Source of the DNA: Lineus longissimus
Lineage: Eukaryota; Nemertea; Pilidiophora; Heteronemertea; Lineidae
NCBI RefSeq assembly: GCF_910592395.1
Contig: NC_088322.1
Span: 5,639,431 to 5,703,430, forward strand
Direction: 5' to 3'
DNA: 64,000 nt
Part shown: positions 21,266-33,180 of the stretch, piece by piece
How the letters are laid out: each line of letters begins with the position of its first letter
Position numbering within the stretch: the first letter of the stretch is position 1
Notes under the pieces: model-generated
What the model saw: only the letters and a program-made list of their open reading frames with translations
Database searches by the model: none
What the model was told of the DNA's origin: nothing
Position numbers and translations under genes: made by a program

Positions 21266-23055
21266 AGGCAGAACACACTTGTTCTGGTGAGTTTTTGATA
21301 CAGAACTGATGTACTAAGTGTGATTCACTTTATGTTCAACGAGCACCTGCATACATGAAAGCTGATATTTCGTTTCATTGGAATTCATACCCTAGATTTA
21401 TTGGGTTTATCGTCAATGCATATATTTTTGAAATTTAGAATAAAACGCAAAATGAGGATGGCGCATAATCGATTTTATGCTGTTCAGATGCCAAGGTGCA
21501 TCTGTTCAATTTCCGATGTGTGAAACAGATCCGATCGTCTAAAACTCTCAAACAGCCTGGTTGATATCACTGAACAACAAACATGGGCTGTTAGTTGTGT
21601 CTTAAGGCACTCATAGTAGCTGAAGTGACGACCTCGGCAAGAGCGCATGCCAGGTCAAAAATCTAGATAACACTATAAGATTAGATCGTACTCAGTTTTG
21701 TGTGCAATGTGTATGTAATGTACATTAGCTAAAATATGTACATAGAGTATGAGGCCTAAATTACTACCAGACCTGTAGACCTACTTTGTACATATAATTA
21801 AAAAATTTAGGAATATCATTTTCAGAAAGAAGTACAAGAGTATTGCAGTTGCTAAGCAATAATATTCATCACTTTAGTCACCACAGTGCCGAGGTACACC
21901 AATGCAAGGACGCCACTGTGTTACTCCTGTGTCATAACTTCATCGAGTCTCTGATGAAAGATTTGAAGGAAGTTTTATTGTGTAATAGACTGTGACACTT
22001 ACATTTAGCAGAGTTCTGCCCATTTCTCCGATCACATCATCAGCAGTACCTTGTGTTGAAGGGCAAGACCAGCGAAGTTAATTCTTCGCAGCCCGGCTTT
22101 GCACCCTTGTGGCAGCCAGGTACTGTGAAGACGCTATAGCCGATTGAAGAGCACCTGCACTGAAGGATTGAATTACGTACAATAGGCCTATGTGAAAGGG
22201 ACACGCGAAAATAGACTAAATAGTGGCGACACTATTTACATGTATAGAATGGAACGAGGCGAAGGATAATCTCAACCTGTTGCAACTGGTTTGACAGTAT
22301 GAATGACGTAGAGTCAACATTTGGTTGTCTTCTGCAAGTACATGTATTGTTGGAGTGCGTCCATTCTCCAAACGTAGTCAATGGTGCCAAGTGTCACTCG
22401 ACCTACCGACTCTGCCACAGTTGGCTCACCAGTCACCTCTCAACAATGAGAAAAATGGATGACCAGGGGCGTATCTAAGGTTGGATAGCAAGCGCGCAAT
22501 ATCATTGCTCGTTCTTCTAAATGGTGGACGAGGGATCGCGAAACGGCTTTTTTCCCTCAAATTTTGCCAGAAGACGATCCATTCATAAAACTAAAAACAA
22601 ATCAAAAAGGGGTTTTTCATTGCCTGAGCGACGCCGAGGAAGGTCACATGCCTGAGATAATAGATCGATGCGAAAAACCTGCATAAATACAAAAATCCTG
22701 TTTGAAGTGAGGCGAAATGGCGCCGAGATCAGTCGTGCTGTCACCTGATCACGGATCACGGCAACACTGAACACCCGTGACTGCGCCATTCATTGTTGAC
22801 ATCTATATCTTTATTACGCATCTGCTTGACACAAATACACTTCACAGTGTTATGAAAAAAAACTATCACAACATCCTTAAAATGTTTTTTTATCGAAACG
22901 TAACAAAAAGGTTTTCAACCCATGTTACAAGCAGCGCACTATACACACTGGATCAGTGTGTGTGGACAATCAAACTTTGGCAGAGGGGCTATGACATAAT
23001 TTCAACGGGTGTACTTAAAAAAACACATTGTCTGACAACCAGAAGATTGGAGTGC
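21266..23055. other. Gene-free interval
   Basis: No family, RNA gene or clear repeat is visible. The 112-codon frame at 22777-23115 shows no recognisable domain. Confidence 0.55.
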
Positions 23056-23092
23056 ATCACGTCGTGTGACGGCTGGAGTCTCGTTTGCGCTG

Positions 23093-23200
23093 TGACGTCA
23101 TTGGTGATTAGATGACGTCATCAGCTGTTGGTTGGTCCCGCCAAAATATGGGCGGGTGAGGAAATACCGCAATGTATTTAATGGCGGGATTCTCGGAGAC
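23093..23200 (+). promoter_or_regulatory. Promoter-like cluster: two CREs and two E2F-like sites
   Basis: TGACGTCA occurs twice, at 23093-23100 and 23113-23120. CAGCTG follows at 23122. TCCCGCCAAAA at 23136-23146 is a perfect E2F-type site, and GGCGGGA recurs at 23183-23189. Such a cluster within 100 bp is what animal core promoters look like. No first exon is evident downstream; the possible coding remnant on - lies 400 bp away in the wrong orientation. It could be a noncoding-RNA promoter, an enhancer or a relic. Confidence 0.4.
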
Positions 23201-23596
23201 TTGTACGGTTTCGTTGATAGTTTAACTCATCAGAAACCAATGTAGGGTTTTAACGGTTGCTCACGCGTGCGTGCATGTAGCTGGTTCCCTGGGACAAAAT
23301 GTTGAACCAGAGCCTGATCGTTGAAGAGTGACAAGCCCAGGCTTACCTGAATGATTCTGTTGGTTAAAAGCCATAGGCCATTATGGGGGTGGATTAAAAA
23401 CTCCACTCGCAAGGGCGATATAATTGAAGCTCAATGTAGGTCTTCTAGCTGAAAAGCCTTTGTTGTGGAAAGATGAAGAAGCGACCTCCCCTGTTCGGCA
23501 GGTGGAGGCTGGACAGTTGTGAAACATCCGAAAAGACATACTATATTATCATGTAATTGAAATGAGGTAATGGATGAGCCTGCCACTCGAAGACGG

Positions 23597-24391
23597 TTAG
23601 TCTATTGAATTGAGTCCTAGTGAAGCTGCGGAACGAGGTCTGTGGATCAAGTTATTTTCAATGGTTGACCTGGGGTGACGATAGATGGAATCAAGTACGT
23701 GGATTTCAATGGGGTCGAGGCCGTGGAGTTTTTGCTTGGTAACTTCTGTTCGTGACTGTGCTGACGATATGTCCAGAGCAGTTGACTCAAGGACAAGAGC
23801 GACGCTTTGGCCCGTTTTGCGCAGGCTGTGTGATTTTTGTGTATTTGCCCTAGTGAGGTTTGGTGTAATGGCCGCCCGGACGAGGAGATCTTGGAGTTTG
23901 GGTTGTTTACGATGGCCGAGTGGAGGTACAGGCTGAAGCCGTGCCCAGGTCAGCCATGGTGGTGGTCTGATCTGACTCTCAGTCATTGGATTTGGATCTG
24001 CACGACATGAAACTTAGCATTGAAATCTTGAATGTGGGGGCATGGCTACAACGGAACGGTCTATTGGTGGAAATATCCGTACTCGACTCAGTAAAAGTAA
24101 GTCTACCGCTGATTTGGACGATCGGTGGAGTTGAGGCCACCGTGGGTGGAGCTGTGACAAATGAATCTGCTGCCACGGGTGAAGGAGTGTCTGGCCGTCC
24201 GCCTCACGGTGAGGCTGGCTGGTTGTTTCGCTCCATGGATGTGTCCAAGGTTGAGAGTCCGAAAGAATACTACATGTACCTGGTTTTGATTTAAGGTGAA
24301 GAGATACTGGGCGTTGGACATTTTGAAAAAAAATCGAATATAGAGAATATTGAAAGGGGACATCTCCATACTGTATCGCAAAAGTTTCCAT
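23597..24391 (-). pseudogene. Possible coding remnant on -, family not recognised
   Basis: Two frames on - follow each other: one with GGRPDTPSPVAADSFVTAPP (about 24205-24146) ending at 23979, and a 129-codon frame from 23986 to 23597 (RPPPWLTWARLQPVPPLGHR). Base composition is more GC-rich than the surroundings, and proline, serine and threonine are common. It could be the leader and start of a LINE second frame, but no catalytic motif is visible. Plus-strand frames overlap the same bases, so coding strand and status are uncertain. Confidence 0.25.
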
Positions 24392-26650
24392 AAATAGATC
24401 AGGACATGCATCTTACATACGTTATCATGGACTCATTACTAAGAACAATTGGTTTTCTTGGTGCAATGAATAAGCATTCATTAACCACCTACTGCCAATC
24501 TATTGCCTGGAAAATGTAGAGAGTAGCCCGATGCAGGGCATGCTAGCAATATGACTCCTGTACACTGAACACGTTATGCATAAACATACACTGAAATAAC
24601 ACGTCAGATGAACTTTGGTCGGCCATTGCTGGTTTGGATGCCGAAAACCAGCGTTCTATAAAACCGATCAGAATCACTTTGATTATGATCAACTAAATTA
24701 TTCATGACCTCTGACATATGATCTTTTGCGTATCGAAATAGTACTATTCTTAAAATCAGTTATCTATCAAGTGATGAATAACATACATTTGATTAAACAA
24801 AAATTCTTAGTAAATCAAAATAAGAGCACACAGGTTTGAACTATTTTCGATGAAAATGTTTTCCCCATTCAGGTCAAAGCAACAATTTACCGGAACTGGA
24901 AATGTTACGTGAACAGTCAAAATGGTACCCTAATATCATTAGGCCCCGCGTGGTGGCTATGAGGCGCCCACTGCGCGCAGGGGCCTCATTCTAAACGATT
25001 TTATTTTTGTAATCCTTTACCAAAATTTGGTAATGTCAGGATCTTCGGCTAAGAATAAGTTTTAGTGTTTTAACGACGCAAAACTGTTTCCAACAGTTGT
25101 TTTTTCATATAAGTTGTCTGTTTCAGCAATACATTACACAAATTGGATTGTTAGTATGGATAAGCAGATTTTATTCTCAATAAAATGTGCCATGTTTGAA
25201 TATCGACGACCAACCTCTGTAATATACGTTGTCCCTACGTATTTAAGCTTCCGATAGGTGGCCAGTGTGTAACCATTTTTGGGCAATTACCGGCCACTCT
25301 CTGTATGCAATCAAGAGAGTGGTTGAGTCACTCTATCAAAATGCTATTGGCTACACACCGCTGATAGAGTTTAAGCCATTTTCCTTCAGACATCAACTGC
25401 CATAACTTTTTCCCAATATCTCACCCGAACCTAGTATTTGCAGAAAAGAAAGACCTCACCTAGGGTATAAATCACTAGAATTTTTGACAGCTCATGACCA
25501 TGATAATTTAAGGTTTTGGGGGTCTAAAGTCTTTAGGGTCGTTTTTGTCGTAATTTCGCACGTCCACCACGTTTCAGGGCTCAGCGGGTTAATTGGATCC
25601 CCAAATCCACGGCGGTGAACATATGAGGCTAAAGTACATCAAAATGATCGCCAGAAACAGCTTTAATTCATGATATCAGAGGAACTACATTCCGATTGCA
25701 TTGATCGCATCCTTACTGGACAGTGATACCACGCATTGATTTCTTAAAGTATTACTTTCCTCTGCGATCCACGCTGATTCGTCGATTAGTGATCATGCGG
25801 AGCCTAGTTTCGAACGAAAATAGCGCAAAAGTCATAGTAATGTTATCAATATGATATTAATATCTGATCAAAGTGGTGAGTTGTTGCAATAAATATTGTA
25901 GATTACGAAGGTGCTCTTTGATCATCGATCCGTGATTTGGGGTTAATTTTTAGTGTAATCATTGGCTTGCTGACAGAGCGCACCCCACGTGGGATTGGAC
26001 AATTGGTGCATTGCTCTTACCCCTCTGACCCCCAATGCCTTATTTTAACCATTTCCAACCTAGTTGTTGTTATGTGTAAATATTTCTGTATGCCTTTTGA
26101 GTTGTCTAACCAAGTGTAATTTACGACAGGATGAACTTATTTGAATTTAGTATAGAAAAACAAATCAAAGAATTGGTGCTTGTGGGCCCTATTTGTTGTT
26201 GTGGTCACTTGATGAATGATGATTGTACATTGTGCATGGCATGTTAAGGGTGAATTCTATCTAGGTCACAAAAAGGAGTTATGGCTGGCCTTCAATATTG
26301 GTTACAATAGGCCTAGCAATTTAACTTGCCCTGAATAGGATACTTTTCTATATTCTAGAAGCATTAATAGCATAAATGCTTATTCCTTGCACCAAAAAAA
26401 ACTGTTGTTCTTGGTGATGAGTGCATGAACATATTATTAAGCTACACATCATTACCTATGTGGTGTACAGGTATAGGCACTTTTGAACTACAGTTTGGTG
26501 AACACATCCTTTTTCCACCGATTAATTTGAGAGTTTTGATTTTTATTCAAGGTCAAATTTCCAGTATTTCTTCACCTTAATGAACTAAAACATTACATAT
26601 GAGTTGAGTAATATTGAATAAATAATGTCATATTTTCTTGGTCTTTTTGC
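24392..26650. other. Gene-free interval
   Basis: I see nothing coding. A short stem (AGGCCCC near 24942, GGGGCCT near 24980) and a few A runs are the only structure. Confidence 0.55.
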
Positions 26651-26654
26651 GTCT

Positions 26655-26800
26655 TCTTAAAGGAATGGGCGGCTTTTTACTGCAGTATATTTGTTCTTTT
26701 CTGGTTCATCAAATAGTTTGGTAAAATTCATCTTTGCAATACCTATGAAAGCCTTAGCAATGCAGTGCGGAGGTCAATGGCTGAATCGCGTTTAGACTGT
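26655..26800 (+). repeat. Dispersed repeat, parts shared with 30.8 kb and 56.9 kb
   Basis: TTTACTGCAGTATATTTGTTC (26677 on) matches the reverse complement of 30805-30848, and AATTCATCTTTGCA to CGTTTAGAC (26727-26800) matches 56926-57003 in direct orientation. The repeats are at about 75-85%. They seem to be pieces of one or two old transposon families. Confidence 0.55.
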
Positions 26801-27490
26801 GTCGTCCGAATCGTTGGGTGTGGCGGTGAACGAAGAAGCAGGACGATTTTGATTTGTGATAAAGGTTTCGGAATAAAGTTTAATTATGTTTATGATATAT
26901 TCGGACCTAAGATTTCAGTGAAACATAAAATGGTCACTCCGACCGGATAATTTCTTGACATTGCCTCTACGTCGGAACTGTGTATATCAAGTACGCTGTA
27001 CATTTTTGAATATGAATATGAATATGAGTATGAAAATTCTGACTGACTTTGATGTTGATTTAGCGGACATTGTCGAGCATTCTGCTGAAGCTTAAGAGAG
27101 TGAGCCGGAGTGTTAGTCCTAGTCCGATGGTCGATGGTCGATGGTAATCTGTAACCTGTTATTAATATTGATTGGCGGCGGTGATTAAGCATTGCTTATT
27201 GTTATTGAACCACGCATGATGAGTCCAGCCTGACGTCACAGAAGATTGCCGACTGCCCCATCTCCCTGACGCCTTTGCCTGTCGAGCTCAGAAGTCACCT
27301 GCAATGTTTGAGTAAACATTGATACATGGTCTTTCACACATGCCTAGTGTCGTATTGACTGATCCATTTCGTTCGTTGGTCGTATTATCGTCCAGTCACG
27401 TCATTGCACTTGCAGTTCGTTAAATCAGTATTATGATCACATGCATATCGTGTGAACGTCATGAGTGTTGAGATGGCAGACTTTTTATTT
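26801..27490. other. Gene-free interval with small tandem repeats
   Basis: GAATAT is repeated at 27008-27027 and GATGGTC at 27127-27144. No gene is seen. Confidence 0.55.
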
Positions 27491-27492
27491 GT

Positions 27493-28320
27493 TTGAGGAC
27501 GAAATGGCGGGAGTTGGAGTCGCAGATTCTGCAAGGCCATTGCAAGCGATGCCTTTCCCACATTCTTGGGGATAGAAGTAGTGAACAGAGAAAGCCACCA
27601 TCCTTTTCAGGGCTTCATCTGCTCAGCGATGTGGCAGCTGCTGACCGTGCTGACTATGGCGATTTTATGGACAGGATGCAATCAGAGTTAGAGACGAGTC
27701 GACGGGAGGTGGCCATGCTTACGGCCAAATTGCGACATTGCACACCTGAACGGGCGCCTGTAGCCACCGACCGACTTACAGGATATGACCTTATCGGGTC
27801 ATAGCCGGCCCACAGAAGATAGACATTTTTCATTTTTAAATCCACAAGAGAGGTCCTTGAAGACGTTATCGCCAACTCAGCAGTTCCAATACAGGAGGAC
27901 AGCATTACAGCAGTCACCTAATGCATCGAGCACCCCACGAGTACTCCCACCAACGATGAACATGAGCAATATCTCGCCCCATCCCAAGTCGCCTTCACCA
28001 ACTGTGGCTGAAGATTTACCAGAATTTATGTCCAGGAGAGAGCAAAAATCTCCTCAGCAGTTCATGACTGACACCCAGGTCAGTAACGTCAGTGATTGGC
28101 AAAGAAGATTGGTGGACACAATGGCTTTGCCAAGACGTCGATGATGACATTTTCGGGCGATCCAAGAGAGTTTTGGATGTTTATGCGACATTTCAATAGT
28201 TGTATTTGGGACACGGCCGTTGATGATAGCGCCAAGTTAAATTGCCTTTTTTGAGTTTTGTAAATGTAAAGCCGCAGCTGTGATTCGACCATGTGCCATT
28301 ATGGATCCTGGTAAGTTTTA
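27493..28320 (+). pseudogene. BEL/Pao-like retrotransposon gag remnant
   Basis: The first frame (27493-27804) ends with a helical, coiled-coil-like stretch DFMDRMQSELETSRREVAML. The second (27785-28144) is proline- and serine-rich and runs into ALPRR. From 28126 another frame gives LPRRLMMTFSGDPREFWMFM then RHFNSCIWDTAVDDSAKLNC, the 'lp...l..F.GDp..yw.F...F......d..Kl..L' block that marks gag of BEL/Pao elements. KCKAAAVIRPCAIMDPG follows in a shifted frame. At least two shifts break it. No protease, RT or long terminal repeat was found, so it is an isolated fragment. Confidence 0.65.
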
Positions 28321-28709
28321 GAAAATTTGAATACAGTAGTTAGAATCTTCGCAGCTATCGGGGTCCAAGCCAGAATAATGCTTCCCAATTGTTGGGTGTA
28401 CACCGTGCGCTGCCCAGGCTGAGTTTCTCAACTGTTTGAATTTTCATGTACTCTTATATATCTTGTGTTACCAGTTAATTTGGACTTTATTTAGTTTCAA
28501 ACTGTGCACTAGTATTCTCATCACCGCGATGTATTACTCTAGCATATAAGTTACTTCGGGATATTCGGCAGATCCAGCATTCGTTGTGTCCATGACATTT
28601 GGACGTTTATCTTTAGAATCGGTTCTGAGTTGAACCAGTTGTGAGCGCTCACCGGGTCCAGACGACAGACTCGTGTTATTCTTCGGTCCAAAGTGGGACA
28701 ACTTTGTTC

Positions 28710-28880
28710 TTGTTACTTTCGGTCCTCGAATGAGACACTTATTTAAATGTGTCTGCAGAGAATGCCTTGCTTTCGATTTGTGCATTGGGGGTAATGGGTA
28801 TATCGTGGAGAAGATCCAAATGCACATCAAAATACATTCCCGAGAGCTCGGCTTTGGCTTACTTGGGAATGTATATTCGA
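28710..28880 (+). repeat. Dispersed repeat, reverse copy at 55.7-55.86 kb
   Basis: GAGAAGATCCAAATGCACATC and CATTCCCGAGAGCTCGGCTT (28807-28856) match the reverse complement of 55690-55755. The similarity continues upstream to about 28730 (CAGAGAATGCC). The pattern CATTCCCGAG...CTTGGGAATG is itself a short hairpin. Confidence 0.6.
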
Positions 28881-30235
28881 CCCGTCCGCTTTAAGCGGCA
28901 CTTCCCGGAATGTGTTTGCTTAACAACGCCAGCGCTATACCTATGGAAGTCTGCCGTAAGTCTTATCCTAACCTTTGAAATGAATTGTTCAGGATATTCG
29001 TTTGCTGGAGAAGTGCCGAAGCGACAATATAAAACGTGTTTTTTGTTTTGCTAAGAGGTGTCGCAACTTCAAGTTACCTTTTGCCCTAGATTGACAAACA
29101 CTTGGATTTTATCAATGAGCAATATGTCTATTACATAACACCATTTTTACATTTTTAAATATAATACTCCTGTCAGGAACTTGAATACGTTGCTTCTGGA
29201 ATGGTATATACAGTGTACGTACCTGCAATATTAACACCGGCACTCTGATTAGCAATACTATTCGTGGTTTCTCCCCATCACATACAGCCTTGACCATAAA
29301 TCAAATTGCCATACAGCAGAAAGAGTGCATCTTTGCGTACGGTGCTGTGGATAATCTGAGGGCCCTATTACACTCAGATGTCAGAGAATAATAATACTTC
29401 AAGGGAAAAACAAGTTGCTAATCTCTTACTGAACTCATGTTGATACATGTTGTATACTGCTTGCCCACGAGCCATGGTTGTGTATGATATGTTCTTGTCA
29501 AGTGTAAGTTTTAAACTGCTGTAAAAAAGTAAAGTTTGTTTATTATAGTGTCACCCCTAATGAATGGGCCAGCCAGCTTTTTGGCTTATGAGACACTCTT
29601 TACTTCCAAACTCCTATCTCTAATGCCAGGCGCCTGGCCAGAAGGCAGTCCGTACCCTATATATGCTGTATTAGGCTGCAATCTTTTATCCAGTCTTTGT
29701 ATAATTGTGAACGTTCGTTGTTTGTATCCTTTTGTCTGAATTCTTCTGCGAAGGGGTGGTTAATAAGTTACTCTTTTATTATTATTAGTATTGTAATAAT
29801 TATAATTATACAGCCCTGGCTGTATGTGTATGCCAATTATTTCCGGTCACATTGGATATATTTTTCTCGGGGCGCACTCTCATGTACCGTATCTGTTATC
29901 TGAAGCTAAATCGCCAGGTTGTGTTCCGTGTCAGGCTTCAAAGACATTTCATTGCGATAGCAGGTAGGAGGCAAGTAGTGTAGTCGTATTCATATATTTA
30001 TCGAACTATTTCACCATCAAGTGTAGGCTGATCCAGGAAGAAAGACATGTACTTATCATTGGCGGATATTATATCGGGTTGTTCAGAAGAAAACAGACCA
30101 AGTTTTAGAAAGGCCAATTTTCCTGCTTTTTTGTTTGCACGACATTATCAAATCCTCAAAGACTGTTAGGATCGTTGTTATTATTAGTAAACACTATTAC
30201 TCAGCTGTTGGCTGCCAAGTCACCTCCTATTCTAC
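28881..30235. other. Gene-free interval
   Basis: No gene or repeat family is recognised. AT-rich trinucleotide stretches lie at 29777-29812. Confidence 0.55.
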
Positions 30236-30289
30236 ATGAGTAGTTTCCATCAACAAATTTTCAGACGTCACGCTGATGGCACTTTATTT

Positions 30290-30445
30290 AAGGAATTGAT
30301 ACCGAACTGGAGGTATTGGTTGTCTCATCCAAACCGCGAGGGTGGAGCTAAAATGTAGACCTAAACCAGGCGTAGCCGAGGTGGGTGAGACAATGAATAC
30401 TGACAGTGAGGTATCACTTTCTATTCTAAAACATCTCAAATTAGA
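30290..30445. repeat. Foldback MITE family B, uninterrupted copy
   Basis: GGAATTGATACCGAACTGGA, GGTATTGGTTGTCTCATCC and GGGTGGAGCTAAAATGTAGA form the left arm; GTGAGACAATGAATACTGAC and AGTGAGGTATCACTTTC form the right arm. The arms are imperfect inverted repeats of about 40 bp. The same arms flank the LINE at 15.3-16.4 kb. A further partial relative begins near 30490 (GTTTGGGTTGTCTCACCC). Confidence 0.75.
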
Positions 30446-30804
30446 TATCGAATAATGTGGTTTTAAATGCTTTTGAAATGCTTCCACATTTTGCAACAAC
30501 CCAAGCGGTTTGGGTTGTCTCACCCAACCCTCTGTGGTGAAAACAAGGCTGTATACATTATCCATTATGAAAATGAAATATTCTCACTCTGGTGTTTTAG
30601 AATACCCCACTACTGCGACAATAATGCAAATGACGGTGCGTCGTAATAGCGGGATGACGCAAACATGGCTCTCGACGTGCACTCACGTGACGAGTAAGGC
30701 CTTTTGCGCCAGGACTTGTGCGTACTGAAAATAAGGAATAACTCGTTTTTCGACTATCTAAGAGCGGCAACAAAATTCGAAAAGCATCGAATACGCTCAG
30801 AAAA

Positions 30805-31010
30805 ATAGTTTACTAATGAACCAGAAGAACAAACATAATGCAGTAAATTGGTTTATTCTTCTAATTTTTCATAAGCACACTATACTTCTAAAATGTTTTT
30901 TGACTATTTCGTTCTTACTCTTAGGTATAAGAAAAACACCGTTCCTGTTAATCTTTCCTTTGAAGGGTCGATGAATTCCCAGCGAGCGAAATTTTTTCCC
31001 GGTCTCAGAA
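30805..31010. repeat. Dispersed repeat shared with 26.7 kb and 55.3-55.5 kb
   Basis: GAACCAGAAGAACAAACATAA pairs with the reverse complement near 26690. TTGGTTTATTCTTCT and GAAGGGTCGATGAATTCC (to about 31005) match the reverse complement of 55305-55480. A separate fragment, 31189-31225 (GTCAAACAATAACAAG), recurs at 43456-43492. Confidence 0.5.
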
Positions 31011-31419
31011 GCCGGCGGAATTCCATGACACCATTACGTTTTCACTTCGTTAGCAGGGTCAATGAGGGCAGTGAAGCAGTGTTCTTTACCGAGAGTTGGG
31101 GGTGGGGGAGCCTTGCACGTTACGCATTTTCTTTACCATCCTTCCTATCTTTCGAAGCCGCGTTAGGAAAAGAAGACAAATGAAAGCAGTGTATTTTCAT
31201 GTGGTCAAACAATAACAAGTAACGTCATCTGCCACCGATGTTGATCGGGCCCTCCCCAATTCGCTAAGCTACAATGACAAATCGATTTCTACATCAAGGT
31301 GTCACAGTGTTGATTCATGGCCCAGGCAGCGACTTACTACATTGATCCATGTGGAGAGGATCGACGCATGGAGGGCAAACTCGGGTCAAATCGTGAAATT
31401 TGTTGATGGGAAACTACTT

Positions 31420-33110
31420 TAAGTGTAAGCACAATGAAAATGTTAAGTTTTAGTTTATTCTTCATCTAAAACGACCAAAACAATGGGTTTTATATGCTTT
31501 TTATTTCATGAAAATATCTCAAAAATTGGAAAAGTTATGAGCGGTCAAAGTTAGAGATCCTGCAATGCTGCTAGATAGAGATATGATATGATGTCATAAC
31601 ATGTACTCCAATTTAATGAGATATGTAACTCTTGAAAATTACGAAATGTGTAGAGTACACCAGTAAGAAGAAGTATCTCTTATCAAAAACGGCATAACTT
31701 GATTACAGCATGAATTATCATGTTTTATGATAACAGGGAACATAAATAAATGTTGATACATGTATGACAAACTTGATCAAACTTCAAAACAAACACTTCG
31801 GATTTTGATTTGAAACTTGATGACGACAACATTCTGGAAAAATCCCTGATAACCATCATATGGGCATTATGGAATGTGGTAAGCATCTGGTTACACAACA
31901 ATTAACCTGACGAACCTGATTAACTAAATTTTAACAATTTAATAGTAATCATCATCAATATACATAAATTTCATTGTGTTTTGATGAGAAATTCAAAAGA
32001 TAATTAAATATGAAAAACCTCACTAAGACATCACTAAATCTAATCAGTATCTCATTTTCCGTATAGACTCGTTTTTCAGTGGTGCCAGATGGATCCCTGA
32101 ATGATATCTTTGAATATTATTTGAATTCTCTCTTTTTCTATTCATAACTTCAATTTTATTTGTTGCGTAGGCATTGCATAGGCCTTAGAAATACGTATAT
32201 CAAATTTCCAGTATACCGTTATGGTTTTCAATGGTCAAAACACGGCTATCAAGATCATGCTGATTGTAAAGATTCTAGGACAATTCCCTCTGCAAAAGGT
32301 TCAAGTTAATAGAGACCTAGTAGTTATGAAATGTTCCCCGCCAAAAGACGACAAACACTTCGCCACAGCAAAAGCTTAGGTTCATTTGGAATGTGTCGAG
32401 CTCGTTAATTACGAATTGTCCGTTTGCACGTATTAGCCTGTGGTAGGAAAGCTTGTGCGTTATGTCTCGGCAAGTATCTGTGCCGGTTTCGTATCTGTCA
32501 TAGCAGCAAGTTGTTTCATAGTTGCTCTATCTGGCTTTCGTTATTTCCACAACCGTACGGTCTGCATCATGGTTATGCTGCGATACCACCAACAGGTTAT
32601 CTCTGTTGATAGTAAGGGACGATTTCAGCCTGCCTCTGCATCCTGCATTAAACTGCGAACATTGCCAATATATAGCTGTTGCAGTCTGCCTATGCTTGTT
32701 GTACGTAAAGCCATCAAAACAAAGCTTTTGGACCCCTTTAATGCATCAATCGTGTTATGATAGCTATTTGACCCTTCCTAATATTCATATGCTTCCCCAA
32801 AATCATTTTAATTACCTTTAATTGAGTAATCAGTATAAAAGTAGTCCAATTGGAATCTCTTTTTCCAATAATGTGGTGAAGACACTGTCAACTAAGAGAA
32901 TAGCAACCCCTGCACGTAAATCTGAATATGATTAAACTCATTCAATTTTGTTTTGCATTAAACTCATTAAATTGCAATTAATCAATTAATATTCATCATA
33001 GAGCTGTACCCAATTAACAATGTGCCTGGGCAATTAGGTCTTAACAGACAAATTATTAGATTCAAGACCAAACACAAGCTATTTAGGGAAAATGGCGAGA
33101 ATCGTAATGT
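31420..33110. other. Gene-free interval
   Basis: AT-rich with no gene. Two overlapping 100-codon frames at 32440-32821 have no recognisable domain. Confidence 0.55.
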
Positions 33111-33114
33111 GAAA

Positions 33115-33180
33115 TGCCAGGCAGGATGCAAGGTGCCCCCCCCCCCTTTCCCAAGATCCTGGATCCACCCCTGATAAGAA
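33115..33180 (-). repeat. Short repeat fragment with C11 run
   Basis: On - the stretch reads ATCAGGGGTGGATCCAGG, followed by a run of 11 G and GCACCTTG. This type of fragment is found scattered in many invertebrate genomes. The C11 run lies at 33136-33146. Confidence 0.35.

Larger units (their letters stand above)
30239..31419. repeat. Short inverted repeats 1.18 kb apart
   Basis: AGTAGTTTCCATCAACAAAT at 30239 is mirrored at 31392-31419 (ATTTGTTGATGGGAAACTACT) with two small differences over about 25 bp. They may be the ends of an element that carries MITE family B and another repeat within it. Target duplications are not clear. Confidence 0.4.

Noticed and set aside
22777-23115. 112-codon frame on + running into the promoter-like cluster
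   Set aside because: No domain, AT-rich composition, and the cluster lies at its end rather than before it.
26990-27040. Protein with SYSYSYSK repeat on -
   Set aside because: It is the translation of a GAATAT microsatellite.
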